Shown here piece after piece: positions 35,852 to 44,478 of a DNA stretch of 64,000 bases. The notes under the pieces are model-generated. The model was not told where the DNA came from and did no database searches. It worked only from the letters and a program-made list of their open reading frames with translations. This DNA is from Flagellimonas sp. S3867. GTDB lineage: Bacteria; Bacteroidota; Bacteroidia; Flavobacteriales; Flavobacteriaceae. The position numbers and the translations under genes are program-made. How positions within the stretch are numbered: the first letter of the stretch is position 1; each line of letters starts with the position of its first letter. Location of the stretch: NCBI RefSeq assembly GCF_014698935.1, contig NZ_JACVMN010000002.1, positions 930,001-994,000 of the forward strand. Direction: 5' to 3'.

Positions 35852-38155
35852 CTAAGCTGGTTCTGAGGGCTCAACCTTTGCAGGTTTCACAGAACTATCA
35901 TGTTCCACATAATAAAGTTCCAAAAGTTCAAATACAACCTCTACCAAATCTTTACTCTCAGTTAATATGGAGAAATATAAGGTCGTATTTTTTGGACTGG
36001 ATTCTTCTGTGCGCGTTCTTGCAACTTGACGTTCAATTTTGTCGGACATCAACTGGAACAAGCCTTCTTTCATTTCCAAAGTACTTCCAATCTCTTCAAA
36101 GGATCTATTCTCAAAAATTTGTTGGGTATTGGCAAATAGCTTTTCCAATTCCAGATCAAGTTCTTTTATCTCTTTGATTTGGTTGTACTTTAATTTTTTG
36201 TGATTGTTGTTAACGTGCTTGTGGCTTACTTTGCCGATGTATTCCAACGATTGGGCAATATCGGTGAGGTGTCCTAAAGTGTTGATATAAAAATTGCTTG
36301 CACCCACATTGGCTTCATCAAGGTTCTTGATGAAAAAGAAAAGATGGTTTCGCAGATCTTCAATTTCATCGGATAGTTTAGTGCCTTGTTTTTTGTTCTT
36401 TTTCAAAAGCTCCAAATCTTGTTTTGCCAAACCGTTTATAGAATTGGTATATATTTTATTGGTCCTTTTTAAAACATTGGCAATATTGTTGGCACTCTCT
36501 TCGATAACTCCTTGAACCGAACTGCTTTCGGCCCTGTTAAGACTGTCTTCGGCTTTTTGTTCCTTCGCTTTTTTATTATAGGCACTATAGTTGCGTACCA
36601 ATAATAATATGGCTGCAAATAATAGAATGGCAATTGCGGCACCTTGACCAAAATTGATTAAGGTCAAAATTGTACCTGCGGAAATAAATGCTATAATCGC
36701 AGTGCCAAACCAGCCTCCAATAACATTGAGCACACCGGCTACTCTGTACACCGCACTTTCGGCACCCCAAGCTCTGTCAGCCAATGAGGTTCCCATAGCT
36801 ACCATAAAGGTTACATAGGTGGTGGACAATGGCAATTTATAAGAAGTTGCTATAGAAATTAGGATACCTGCTACCATTAGGTTTACGGCAGCGCGGACCA
36901 TATCAAAAGCAGGAAGTTTGTGCACCTTGTCTTGTGACAATGCAATTACAGGTTTTTCAAAACGTTTGTCCATATTGGCCTTAACGCCTTTTGGAAGCAA
37001 ACTGTTGAAGTATGTTGAAATATTGGAGGACATTCTTACCAAGCCTCTGGAGAAAAAGTTGGGTTGGAACCTTTCTTTGGCTTCGCCTTCTCTTGAAAGA
37101 TTGATTTCGGTATCAGCAACATATCTTGCCTTTTTGGAAAGCCATAAAGTGGCCACCATTATAATTCCTGCAACAAATAGTAGCACTGTGGGAGTTGGTA
37201 CTTTCTTGGCCAACACATCCATACTAAATTCTGTGGCCGGAACCCCAGAGGCAACCCATGCTTCATAACTTTGCCACGCGGCAATAGGTACACCAATAAA
37301 GTTTACCAAATCGTTACCCGCGAAGGCCAGAGCTAAGGCAAAGGTGCCTACACCAATAATTACTTTGTAGATATTGATTTTGGCAATATGTATAAATATA
37401 TAAGACAGAAGGGACCAGACTATAAAGTTTACAATAACAATTGAGAACACTTCAGCTTCTAAAAAGTCTTTGATTTTCATTCCCCCAAGAATCGAGAAGC
37501 TTTCGCCAGCGAATGGGGTTCCCTTTATCCCTTTCATCAAAATAAAATAAACCATTGAAGACAAAGCAACCCCACCAAACAAGGCGCCTACCCATTTGGC
37601 CTTTTTCTCAAAATTATACGACAATAGCAATCTGGAAATCCACTGTACAATGGCGCCTATGGTAAATGCCACAAAAACCGATAACAGAATACCAGAAATG
37701 ATCTGAATGGCCTTAGAAGTATTTATGTAGTTAACCACGTCGGAAAAATCACCGTTGGCAGCTCCAATTTTTAAAAGTGACATCGCAACCGCGGCGCCTA
37801 ACAATTCAAAAACAATGGATACAGTGGTTGAAGTGGGCATCCCCAAAGTGTTGAAGAAATCCAGGAGTAATATGTCCGTAATCATTACGGCCATGAAAAT
37901 GAACATGATCTCTTGAAAGTAGAACTCACCGGGGTTAAAAATACCCTTTCGGGCAACCTCCATAAGTCCACTAGAGAAAATAGCTCCGCAAGCTATTCCC
38001 AAACTGGCAATAATCATTATGGTTTTAAATGAAATGGCCTTTGAACCGATTGCAGAGTTCAAAAAGTTCACTGCATCGTTACTGACCCCGACCACTAAAT
38101 CGGCAATGGCCAAAACGGCAAGGGCAATGATCATTAATAAGTAAATATTGTCCAT
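35852..38155 (-). CDS. PiT family inorganic phosphate transporter with C-terminal PhoU-like domain
   Basis: 767 residues, longer than plain PiT permeases. The PiT duplicated signature appears as GVSNDAVNFLNSAIGSKA at about residue 23 and as AGNDLVNFIGVPIAAW at about residue 284; roughly ten membrane helices surround them. A soluble, coiled-coil-prone C-terminal region (about 545-745) resembles PhoU/DUF47 regulators, here fused to the permease. It imports phosphate with a cation. Transcribed just after the porin gene, 76 bases apart. Confidence 0.9.
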   Translation of the reverse strand: MDNIYLLMIIALAVLAIADLVVGVSNDAVNFLNSAIGSKAISFKTIMIIASLGIACGAIFSSGLMEVARKGIFNPGEFYFQEIMFIFMAVMITDILLLDFFNTLGMPTSTTVSIVFELLGAAVAMSLLKIGAANGDFSDVVNYINTSKAIQIISGILLSVFVAFTIGAIVQWISRLLLSYNFEKKAKWVGALFGGVALSSMVYFILMKGIKGTPFAGESFSILGGMKIKDFLEAEVFSIVIVNFIVWSLLSYIFIHIAKINIYKVIIGVGTFALALAFAGNDLVNFIGVPIAAWQSYEAWVASGVPATEFSMDVLAKKVPTPTVLLFVAGIIMVATLWLSKKARYVADTEINLSREGEAKERFQPNFFSRGLVRMSSNISTYFNSLLPKGVKANMDKRFEKPVIALSQDKVHKLPAFDMVRAAVNLMVAGILISIATSYKLPLSTTYVTFMVAMGTSLADRAWGAESAVYRVAGVLNVIGGWFGTAIIAFISAGTILTLINFGQGAAIAILLFAAILLLVRNYSAYNKKAKEQKAEDSLNRAESSSVQGVIEESANNIANVLKRTNKIYTNSINGLAKQDLELLKKNKKQGTKLSDEIEDLRNHLFFFIKNLDEANVGASNFYINTLGHLTDIAQSLEYIGKVSHKHVNNNHKKLKYNQIKEIKELDLELEKLFANTQQIFENRSFEEIGSTLEMKEGLFQLMSDKIERQVARTRTEESSPKNTTLYFSILTESKDLVEVVFELLELYYVEHDSSVKPAKVEPSEPA

Positions 38156-38231
38156 AATCGTGTCTAAAAAATAATTGTCAAATGTCTATACTTTACTGAT
38201 TTTCAATGTTATTTAAAAGTTATGTTTTTCC

Positions 38232-39434
38232 TTAAAAATGAACATCCAACTGCAATCTGTACATTAATTCATCACTACCATTGTCAAAAGAAAGGTAGCT
38301 AAAATCTGTTTGCACCTTTAATTTGTGGCCAACAATGTATTTTGAAAGTCCAACAGTGTATTGAGCACGATCGCTACTTCCAGTAATGTCATCAAAATTA
38401 ATATCCGTAAACCTACCGGAAACTTCCCAATTGTTTTTGAAAAGATAACCTGACTGCAGATTTAACCCGTTTCCAACAAGCACTACATCTCCTGTTGGTG
38501 TTCCATCTGAATTCACCGCTATGGGATTATGGGCATCTCTATGGGCATATTCACCCATAAGAGAGAAGCCTTGATATTTAAACATGGCATCCACAAAGGT
38601 TGTGTTGATCGTGGTTTCGTAAAAACCCACATCATTTGTCATGTATGAACCTAAATTGCTTCTGGTTTTTACCGCATTTTGATTGGTGTCATAGGTGGCT
38701 GCCAGCATTAATTTAGGGGTTTCTTCGCGTTTAAGGTCTGCTCCAGTGTAATCGCCCTTGCTAATGAACTTGCCAAAAGGAAGTAATTCTATTCGGGCCG
38801 TGTATTGATGCCCTCCAAGGTTGCCAGAGGTAACATTTCTACCTTCACCTTGCGAAATTGCCAATTTTTCCCGCACTAAAAATTTATCGGTAAGATTAAA
38901 ATGATGTCTCAGCTGAATTCCCATATCTCGATCAATATTGAACCTACTGTTCAACAAAGAACGATCTACCTGCTGAAGATTTCCTGAGGAAATTACACGT
39001 TCAATATTACCAGGAAGTTTGGTTTGTCCTACCCAAAGCTCAAAATTCTCGTGGAAATTCCACATAACCACCGCGTCAAGAATGTAACGAGGGGCATTAT
39101 TTGTAAATTCACTTGTTCCTCCAATATCACGATTGGACAACCCAAGCTCAAATTTATATTTAAGTTTTGGTGAATAGGCAAAACCATCAAATTTTAATCT
39201 TGCCCTTCGCACTAAAAAATTCTGCTCAGGATTGGCGAATCCATCATCAACTCCTTCGTCCCAAGTAGCAATACCCAAAAGCTGCATCCGCATTGCAAAT
39301 TTCATAGTCCAAGTACTGTCTTTACCAACAATATTAAAGAGACCTTTACCAAATTTTGGGGCTTCAACTTTTTGAGCGTGGGAAGAAATACAAACAAGTG
39401 CAAATAGGCCAATGGCCAAAAATTTAAATTTCAT
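38232..39434 (-). CDS. Phosphate-selective porin (OprO/OprP family)
   Basis: 400 residues. Signal peptide MKFKFLAIGLFALVCISSHAQ, then an aromatic-rich 16-stranded barrel with repeated W/Y-terminated strands (MWNFHENFELWVGQTKLPGNIER, a hallmark of Porin_O_P) ending in LQLDVHF, the C-terminal phenylalanine needed for outer-membrane insertion. It should form an anion channel in the outer membrane. The ATG at 39434 is used because the preceding codon would be TTG. Located upstream of the PiT gene; the promoter has Pho-box-like repeats. Confidence 0.9.
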   Translation of the reverse strand: MKFKFLAIGLFALVCISSHAQKVEAPKFGKGLFNIVGKDSTWTMKFAMRMQLLGIATWDEGVDDGFANPEQNFLVRRARLKFDGFAYSPKLKYKFELGLSNRDIGGTSEFTNNAPRYILDAVVMWNFHENFELWVGQTKLPGNIERVISSGNLQQVDRSLLNSRFNIDRDMGIQLRHHFNLTDKFLVREKLAISQGEGRNVTSGNLGGHQYTARIELLPFGKFISKGDYTGADLKREETPKLMLAATYDTNQNAVKTRSNLGSYMTNDVGFYETTINTTFVDAMFKYQGFSLMGEYAHRDAHNPIAVNSDGTPTGDVVLVGNGLNLQSGYLFKNNWEVSGRFTDINFDDITGSSDRAQYTVGLSKYIVGHKLKVQTDFSYLSFDNGSDELMYRLQLDVHF

Positions 39435-39473
39435 CAATACTAGTTTTTGTCAGGTGCAAAGAACTAATACCAA

Positions 39474-39501
39474 TGTTAAGTTAATGTTTGGTTTATGTTA
39501 T
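39474..39501 (-). promoter_or_regulatory. Pho-box-like direct repeats upstream of porin-PiT
   Basis: Three hexamers on an exact 11-bp period: plus strand TGTTAA (39474), TGTTTG (39485), TGTTAT (39496). On the porin strand they read ATAACA-N5-CAAACA-N5-TTAACA, like the TTAACA-N5 repeats bound by PhoP of Bacillus. They cover the expected -33 region upstream of the degenerate -7 element. Confidence 0.5.
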
Positions 39502-39507
39502 TTTTAA

Positions 39508-39535
39508 TATGGCCACCTTGGCCAAGGTGGCCATA
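39508..39535. repeat. 28-bp perfect palindrome
   Basis: A GC-rich perfect inverted repeat centred at 39521.5 (arms TATGGCCACCTTGG / CCAAGGTGGCCATA) in an otherwise A/T-rich region. It lies directly upstream of the Pho-like repeats. It could be an operator or a hairpin; it is not next to a gene end, so an ordinary terminator role is unlikely. Confidence 0.7.
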
Positions 39536-39754
39536 ATTTTAGACTTCAAAAAATAGCTGACAAAAACTAATATATTATGAAATCAAGTTGTCTTAAGACA
39601 AAAACAAAAGTCCAATAGAAAAACCAACTTATTGTAATCTAAAGATTAACTTATGTTTAAACTTCCCGATGGTTTTAAAAATGGATGTCTGCTGAAGCGA
39701 GATGCATTACAATGTGAACATAAAATGTATATTGCGCTTTAATTCAAATCCTAC

Positions 39755-41113
39755 ATGAACTGGGAAACCCTTTTATCATTAAAACGCCAAGGCGATACCC
39801 ATAAAAGACTTCGCAAGGAACAAGAGGAAACCCGTTTGGGTTTTGAGGTGGATTATGATCGAGTAATCTTTTCTTCTGCTTTTAGAAGTCTGCAAGACAA
39901 GACCCAAGTTATTCCCTTGCCGATCAGTGTGGGATCCAAAAAAGATTTTGTACATACTCGGCTTACCCATAGTTTGGAGGTCTCCGTTGTAGGCAGAAGT
40001 CTTGGAAGAATAACTGGGAAACAAATTTTGACAAAATATCCCCATTTAAAGGATATGCATGGATACCAATTCAATGATTTTGGTGCAATCGTAGCCGCAG
40101 CTGCCCTGGCGCACGACATTGGTAATCCTCCGTTTGGGCATAGTGGGGAAAAAGCGATTGGCAATTATTTTGAGCAAGGAAATGGGAAGAAATACAAAGC
40201 CCTTCTTTCTGATGTGGAATTTCAGGATTTGGTAGATTTTGAAGGCAACGCCAATGGATTTAAGTTGCTGACCGAGTCTAGGCAAGGTGTTCCAGGGGGA
40301 CTTCGTTTAAGTTATGCCACTTTGGGCGCTTTCATGAAATACCCTAAAGCGTCACTGCCCAAAAAGCCCTCCAAGCATATTGCGGATAAGAAATTTGGGT
40401 TTTTCCAATCTGAAATGGATTTCTTTATGGATGTGGTGCAAGAACTCGGTCTTGTAACAAACCCAAATAATCCTGGGGTTGGATTTTACCGTCATCCGCT
40501 TACCTATTTGGTGGAGGCTGCTGATGACATCTGTTATACTATTATTGATTTTGAGGATGGCATCAACCTAGGGCTTATTCCTGAGGAATACGCTTTGGAA
40601 TACCTGATCAATTTGGTGAGAGACAATATCAACACCAAAAAATACAATGCCATGAATACCTCAAGTGATCGATTAAGCTATTTAAGGGCTTTAGCGATCA
40701 ACACTTTGATTATGGATGCCGTTGATGTATTCATTGCCAATGAGAATGACATTTTGCATGGAAATTTCGATTCGGCCTTGTTGGATTGTGGAAAGTATCA
40801 AGCTCAGATTGATGATATCATAAAACTCAGTGTCCAAAAGATTTACCAATCCACTGAAGTAGTGGACAAAGAATTGGCGGGATACAGAATTATCTCGGAC
40901 ATTCTTGATTTGTATACCACCGCACTGGTAAACATAAAAGAAGGAAAAGATACCAACTATGATCGATTGTTGGTAAAAAGCCTCCCTGAAAATTACAGAA
41001 ATGCCGAATCCTCTATCTATAAGATTTTGTTGGATACGTGTTGCTTTGTAGCCAGCCTTTCAGATAGTGCTGCGGTACACATACATAATAAATTGATGGG
41101 GAAACAGCTTTAA
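39755..41113 (+). CDS. dgt: Deoxyguanosinetriphosphate triphosphohydrolase
   Basis: 452 residues. HD-domain dGTPase: N-terminal RDKRRLRYSSAF-like DRVIFSSAFRSLQDKTQV, RLTHSLEVSVVGR (first histidine, about residue 72), AAALAHDIGNPPFGHSGE (HD pair, about 118) and LVEAADDICYTIIDFED (later aspartate). Splits dGTP to deoxyguanosine and triphosphate, keeping dNTP pools balanced. Full length for the family. The stop overlaps that of the convergent DUF3078 gene by four bases (TTAA). Confidence 0.94.
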   Translation: MNWETLLSLKRQGDTHKRLRKEQEETRLGFEVDYDRVIFSSAFRSLQDKTQVIPLPISVGSKKDFVHTRLTHSLEVSVVGRSLGRITGKQILTKYPHLKDMHGYQFNDFGAIVAAAALAHDIGNPPFGHSGEKAIGNYFEQGNGKKYKALLSDVEFQDLVDFEGNANGFKLLTESRQGVPGGLRLSYATLGAFMKYPKASLPKKPSKHIADKKFGFFQSEMDFFMDVVQELGLVTNPNNPGVGFYRHPLTYLVEAADDICYTIIDFEDGINLGLIPEEYALEYLINLVRDNINTKKYNAMNTSSDRLSYLRALAINTLIMDAVDVFIANENDILHGNFDSALLDCGKYQAQIDDIIKLSVQKIYQSTEVVDKELAGYRIISDILDLYTTALVNIKEGKDTNYDRLLVKSLPENYRNAESSIYKILLDTCCFVASLSDSAAVHIHNKLMGKQL

Positions 41114-42177
41114 AAAGCGTAGTTGAGTCCTACGCCCAATAGTTGTTTGAATTGAATTCTTGGAATACCTGGGTCAATAACGTTTCCATCGGCATCGGCA
41201 ACTTCGTCAAACTTGATGTCATCATCAAAAATAACATGGGTGCCAATGTTTGCATTGATGTATTTATTAACCTTTAGGTTAAAACTCAATTCCCAATCCA
41301 CATCAACATTTCCAAAACTCAAAAGATAATCAGTATATAAACTGATGCGATGATTCATAAACACATTTTTAAGCACTTCTTTCTCCCATGAATTGGTGAC
41401 CAAAAAGCCGATTTCCATAAATAAATGTTCGCCACTATCCACACCAAAAACACCTTGGTTTGATAGTTCTTCATCCAAAACAAACGTAGCTTTTTGGGTA
41501 ATCGGTGAAATGTATAGGTTGAATTTCTTCCCTTCTGGAATATACGATGTACCGGCACCTAAGAATAAATAACCTGGAGCCATGAAACGGGAAATCGGAG
41601 TGGTGCGGTTCGGGTATTTATAACCGTTGGAGAACTGGGTGTTAAAATTGGCCTTTACCGAGTAATACCAATTGGTTATGGTATCTTTTCTAAAACCAAT
41701 GGTTGATGAAAGCCTTATTTGATCATCGGTCTTTCGCAATTGTCTTCCCTCTTGAGCATTTAACCCATATCGCAAGCGAAGTTCATTTTTCCAGTTGAGA
41801 TAGCGAAACTTGTAGTTTCTGCTAAAGTTCATATTAGCCATGGCGGAAACTGAGTTGTCGCCACCCGCGTTCCAATTTACAAAGGCAACCTCGTTGATGT
41901 TCAGTCCAAATTTGTTGACTTTGGTCCAGAAGGATTTGGGAACAAAACGTTTATATTTTTTTTGCAACGGTTTTATCCGGTTCAAGACGGTCCTTGGATC
42001 AGTGAGTTTAGCCCCCCGAGTAACATATTTCAGTTTTACATCTTTGATTCGTACTACCTGAAATTCGGTTTCGGTAGTATCCGAACCTTGTTCAAAAACC
42101 CTTAAGGGGTTTATTTGGGCACTTGAAGCAACAACAAAACATAGGAAAATAAAGCAAAAACAAATTATTGGTCGCAT
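41110..42177 (-). CDS. DUF3078 family outer-membrane protein
   Basis: 355 residues with an N-terminal signal (RPIICFCFIFLCFVVASSAQ). A beta-rich body follows, with FVNWNAGGDNSVSAMANMNFSRNYKF, alternating aromatic strands and a C-terminal VGLNYAF, typical of Bacteroidota DUF3078 barrels. Function unknown; perhaps an envelope barrel linked to the adjacent dxs only by position. The ATG lies 13 bases inside the dxs 3' end, so it is translationally coupled. Confidence 0.85.
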   Translation of the reverse strand: MRPIICFCFIFLCFVVASSAQINPLRVFEQGSDTTETEFQVVRIKDVKLKYVTRGAKLTDPRTVLNRIKPLQKKYKRFVPKSFWTKVNKFGLNINEVAFVNWNAGGDNSVSAMANMNFSRNYKFRYLNWKNELRLRYGLNAQEGRQLRKTDDQIRLSSTIGFRKDTITNWYYSVKANFNTQFSNGYKYPNRTTPISRFMAPGYLFLGAGTSYIPEGKKFNLYISPITQKATFVLDEELSNQGVFGVDSGEHLFMEIGFLVTNSWEKEVLKNVFMNHRISLYTDYLLSFGNVDVDWELSFNLKVNKYINANIGTHVIFDDDIKFDEVADADGNVIDPGIPRIQFKQLLGVGLNYAF

Positions 42178-43946
42178 TTGGTCAAGGTTGATTGTATATA
42201 AGAGCTTACCGCATCAAAATCTATACCAGCAATAGCATGGGTTTCCTGAATTGTTCCATGTTCAACAAAGTTGTCTGGAACCCCAAAAATTTTAACGGGC
42301 TTGGCATAACCTTCTGCATTGGCAAATTCCAAAACTGCTGAGCCAAAACCACCCATTCTACATCCGTCTTCCAAGGTTATGATGTGGTCATACTTTTTGA
42401 ATACGGTGTCCAGCAATTTCTTGTCCAAAGGTTTTACAAAACGCATATCATAATGTCCAATGGAATTGGATTTATTGGTTTGGTCTATAATTTTGGAAAC
42501 CGTATTTCCGATATGACCAATGGATAAAATTGCAATGTTGGCACCTTCTTTTAGACAACGGCCGGTACCGATTTCAATTTTCTGAAATTTATTTTTCCAA
42601 TCAAGATTCATGCCCCTTCCTCTTGGATAGCGGATGGCAATCGGTCTTTCCAAACCAGATTGGGCCGTATACATGACATTACGAAGTTCCATTTCATCCA
42701 TAGGGGCAAAAACTGTCAGATTGGGTATGCATCTTAGGTATGCTAAATCAAATACACCATGATGGGTAGCTCCATCCTGACCAACGAGGCCAGCCCTGTC
42801 CAAACAAAAAATCACCGGAAGGTTCTGCAGGGCAACATCGTGGATAAGTTGATCATAGGCACGTTGCAAAAAGGTGGAATAGATATTACAAAAAGGGATA
42901 AGACCCTGAGTGGCCATTCCGGCGGCCAAGGTCACGGCGTGCTGTTCTGCTATGCCCACATCAAAAGCACGGTCAGGAATTTCATCCATCATAAATTTTA
43001 AGGAACTTCCTGTTGGCATTGCAGGGGTAATACCCACAATATTTTTGTTCTTTGCAGCAAGCTCAACTAGGGTATGTCCAAAAACATCTTGGTATTTGGG
43101 CGGAAGGCTTTCCTGTGATTTTTTGACTTGTTCTCCCGTTGTTTTATCAAATTTACCTGGAGCATGATAGACTACCTGGTTTTCCTCGGCTTTTTTAAAC
43201 CCCTTACCTTTGGTGGTAATGATATGCAATAATTTTGGGCCTTTGACCGACTTTAAACGTTGTAATTCTTGAACTAATTTGGTGATATCATGGCCATCTA
43301 TGGGGCCGGTATAATCTAAATTTAGACACTCGAAGATATTTTCATCTTTTGCGGTCCCTGCCTTTACATTGGTCAAGTATTTTTTTAGGGCACCGACACT
43401 CGGGTCTATTCCTATGGCGTTATCGTTAAGGATAACGAGTGCGTTCACATCGGTTACGCCAAGGTGATTAAGACCTTCAAAAGCCATTCCGCTGGCAATG
43501 GAAGCATCACCGACAACAGCAATATGTTGTTTTGTTGAATTCTCATTTAGTTTGGATGCCATGGCCATTCCCAAAATCGCAGAGATAGCTGTAGAGCTGT
43601 GACCTGTGCCAAAAACATCATATTCACTTTCACTTCGTTTGGGAAAACCGCTAATGCCACCTAACTGACGGTTGGTATCAAAAATGTCTTTTCTGCCTGT
43701 CAATATTTTGTGGCCATAGGCTTGATGGCCCACATCCCAAATCAATTTGTCATCGGGAGTATCAAAAACATAGTGTAGCGCAATGGTTAGTTCAACAACT
43801 CCCAAACTTGCTCCTAAATGTCCTTCTTTTGTAGATACAATGTCAATAATGTAGTTCCTTAATTCTTGGGCAAGCTGAGGTAGCTTATCCAAGGTTAGTT
43901 TTTTAAGGTCGGAAGGGAAATTGATATGTGATAAAAGTTTTTCCAA
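42165..43946 (-). CDS. dxs: 1-deoxy-D-xylulose-5-phosphate synthase
   Basis: About 593 residues. Motifs: GHLGASLGVVELTIALHYVFD and WDVGHQAYGHKILTGR (His for substrate), GDASIASGMAFEGLNHLG with LNDN (TPP-Mg site), and GIAEQHAVTLAAGMA in the pyrimidine domain, followed by the C-terminal transketolase domain. Condenses pyruvate and glyceraldehyde 3-phosphate in the MEP pathway, which also feeds the carotenoid genes near 60 kb. No ATG is available; the TTG at 43946 (MEKLLSHINF) gives the usual length. A -7-like TATTTTTG at 43959-43966 (minus strand) overlaps the more upstream TTG at 43961 and argues against it. Confidence 0.92.
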   Translation of the reverse strand: MEKLLSHINFPSDLKKLTLDKLPQLAQELRNYIIDIVSTKEGHLGASLGVVELTIALHYVFDTPDDKLIWDVGHQAYGHKILTGRKDIFDTNRQLGGISGFPKRSESEYDVFGTGHSSTAISAILGMAMASKLNENSTKQHIAVVGDASIASGMAFEGLNHLGVTDVNALVILNDNAIGIDPSVGALKKYLTNVKAGTAKDENIFECLNLDYTGPIDGHDITKLVQELQRLKSVKGPKLLHIITTKGKGFKKAEENQVVYHAPGKFDKTTGEQVKKSQESLPPKYQDVFGHTLVELAAKNKNIVGITPAMPTGSSLKFMMDEIPDRAFDVGIAEQHAVTLAAGMATQGLIPFCNIYSTFLQRAYDQLIHDVALQNLPVIFCLDRAGLVGQDGATHHGVFDLAYLRCIPNLTVFAPMDEMELRNVMYTAQSGLERPIAIRYPRGRGMNLDWKNKFQKIEIGTGRCLKEGANIAILSIGHIGNTVSKIIDQTNKSNSIGHYDMRFVKPLDKKLLDTVFKKYDHIITLEDGCRMGGFGSAVLEFANAEGYAKPVKIFGVPDNFVEHGTIQETHAIAGIDFDAVSSYIQSTLTKCDQ

Positions 43947-44028
43947 GAATTCAAAAAACAAAAATACCTATAATCGGTAATATGTTTTATGTGTAGTTTA
44001 GCGATCTTAATATTCATTTGAAAAATTA

Positions 44029-44478
44029 GTGGAAAATCCGTTTGATGACACCTATTTTATGAAAAAAGCCCTTCTGGAGGCAGAGACTGCTTTTGATAAG
44101 GGGGAGGTGCCCGTAGGTGCTATTGTAACTGTGGACAATAGAATTATTGGAAGGGCCCATAATTTGACTGAACGGTTGAACGATGTTACTGCCCATGCCG
44201 AAATGCAGGCTATTACAGCAGCTTCAAATTTCTTAGGGGGCAAGTATTTGCATGGTTGTACACTTTATGTAACCTTGGAGCCCTGCCAAATGTGTGCAGG
44301 GGCATTGTATTGGAGCCAGATTTCCAAAATCGTTTACGGTGCTTCAGATTTGGAACGCGGATTTAATGTGATGGGGGGAAATATTCACCCAAAGACAGAA
44401 ATTATTGGCGGTATTCTTGATAATGAAGCTTCGGAAATGCTGAAAAGGTTTTTTATCCAGAAAAGGAACCTTAATTAG
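44029..44478 (+). CDS. tadA: tRNA-specific adenosine deaminase
   Basis: 149 residues from a GTG start. Zinc site H56-A-E58 (TAHAEMQAI) and PCQMC with C86 and C89, plus KGEVPVGAIV in the N-terminal half and KRFFIQKR at the end. It deaminates the wobble adenosine of tRNA-Arg to inosine. The GTG is supported by the conserved DDTYFMKKAL sequence that follows. Divergent from dxs; overlaps the plug-domain gene by eight bases at its end. Confidence 0.9.
   Translation: MENPFDDTYFMKKALLEAETAFDKGEVPVGAIVTVDNRIIGRAHNLTERLNDVTAHAEMQAITAASNFLGGKYLHGCTLYVTLEPCQMCAGALYWSQISKIVYGASDLERGFNVMGGNIHPKTEIIGGILDNEASEMLKRFFIQKRNLN

Larger units (their letters stand above)
39435..39754. other. 320-bp divergent regulatory region between porin and dgt
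   Basis: Holds a degenerate -7 element for the porin (minus-strand TTTG at 39457-39460), the three 11-bp-period repeats (39474-39501), a 28-bp perfect palindrome (39508-39535) and a 14-bp palindrome TTGTCTTAAGACAA (39588-39601). A 29-codon ORF at 39653-39742 is probably chance. TATATTG at 39728 is a near-match to a -7 box, 21 nt before dgt. Confidence 0.55.

Noticed and set aside
39653..39742. 29-codon ORF (MFKLPDGFKNG...) before dgt
   Set aside because: Too short, no ribosome site, no family features; most likely chance in the regulatory region.
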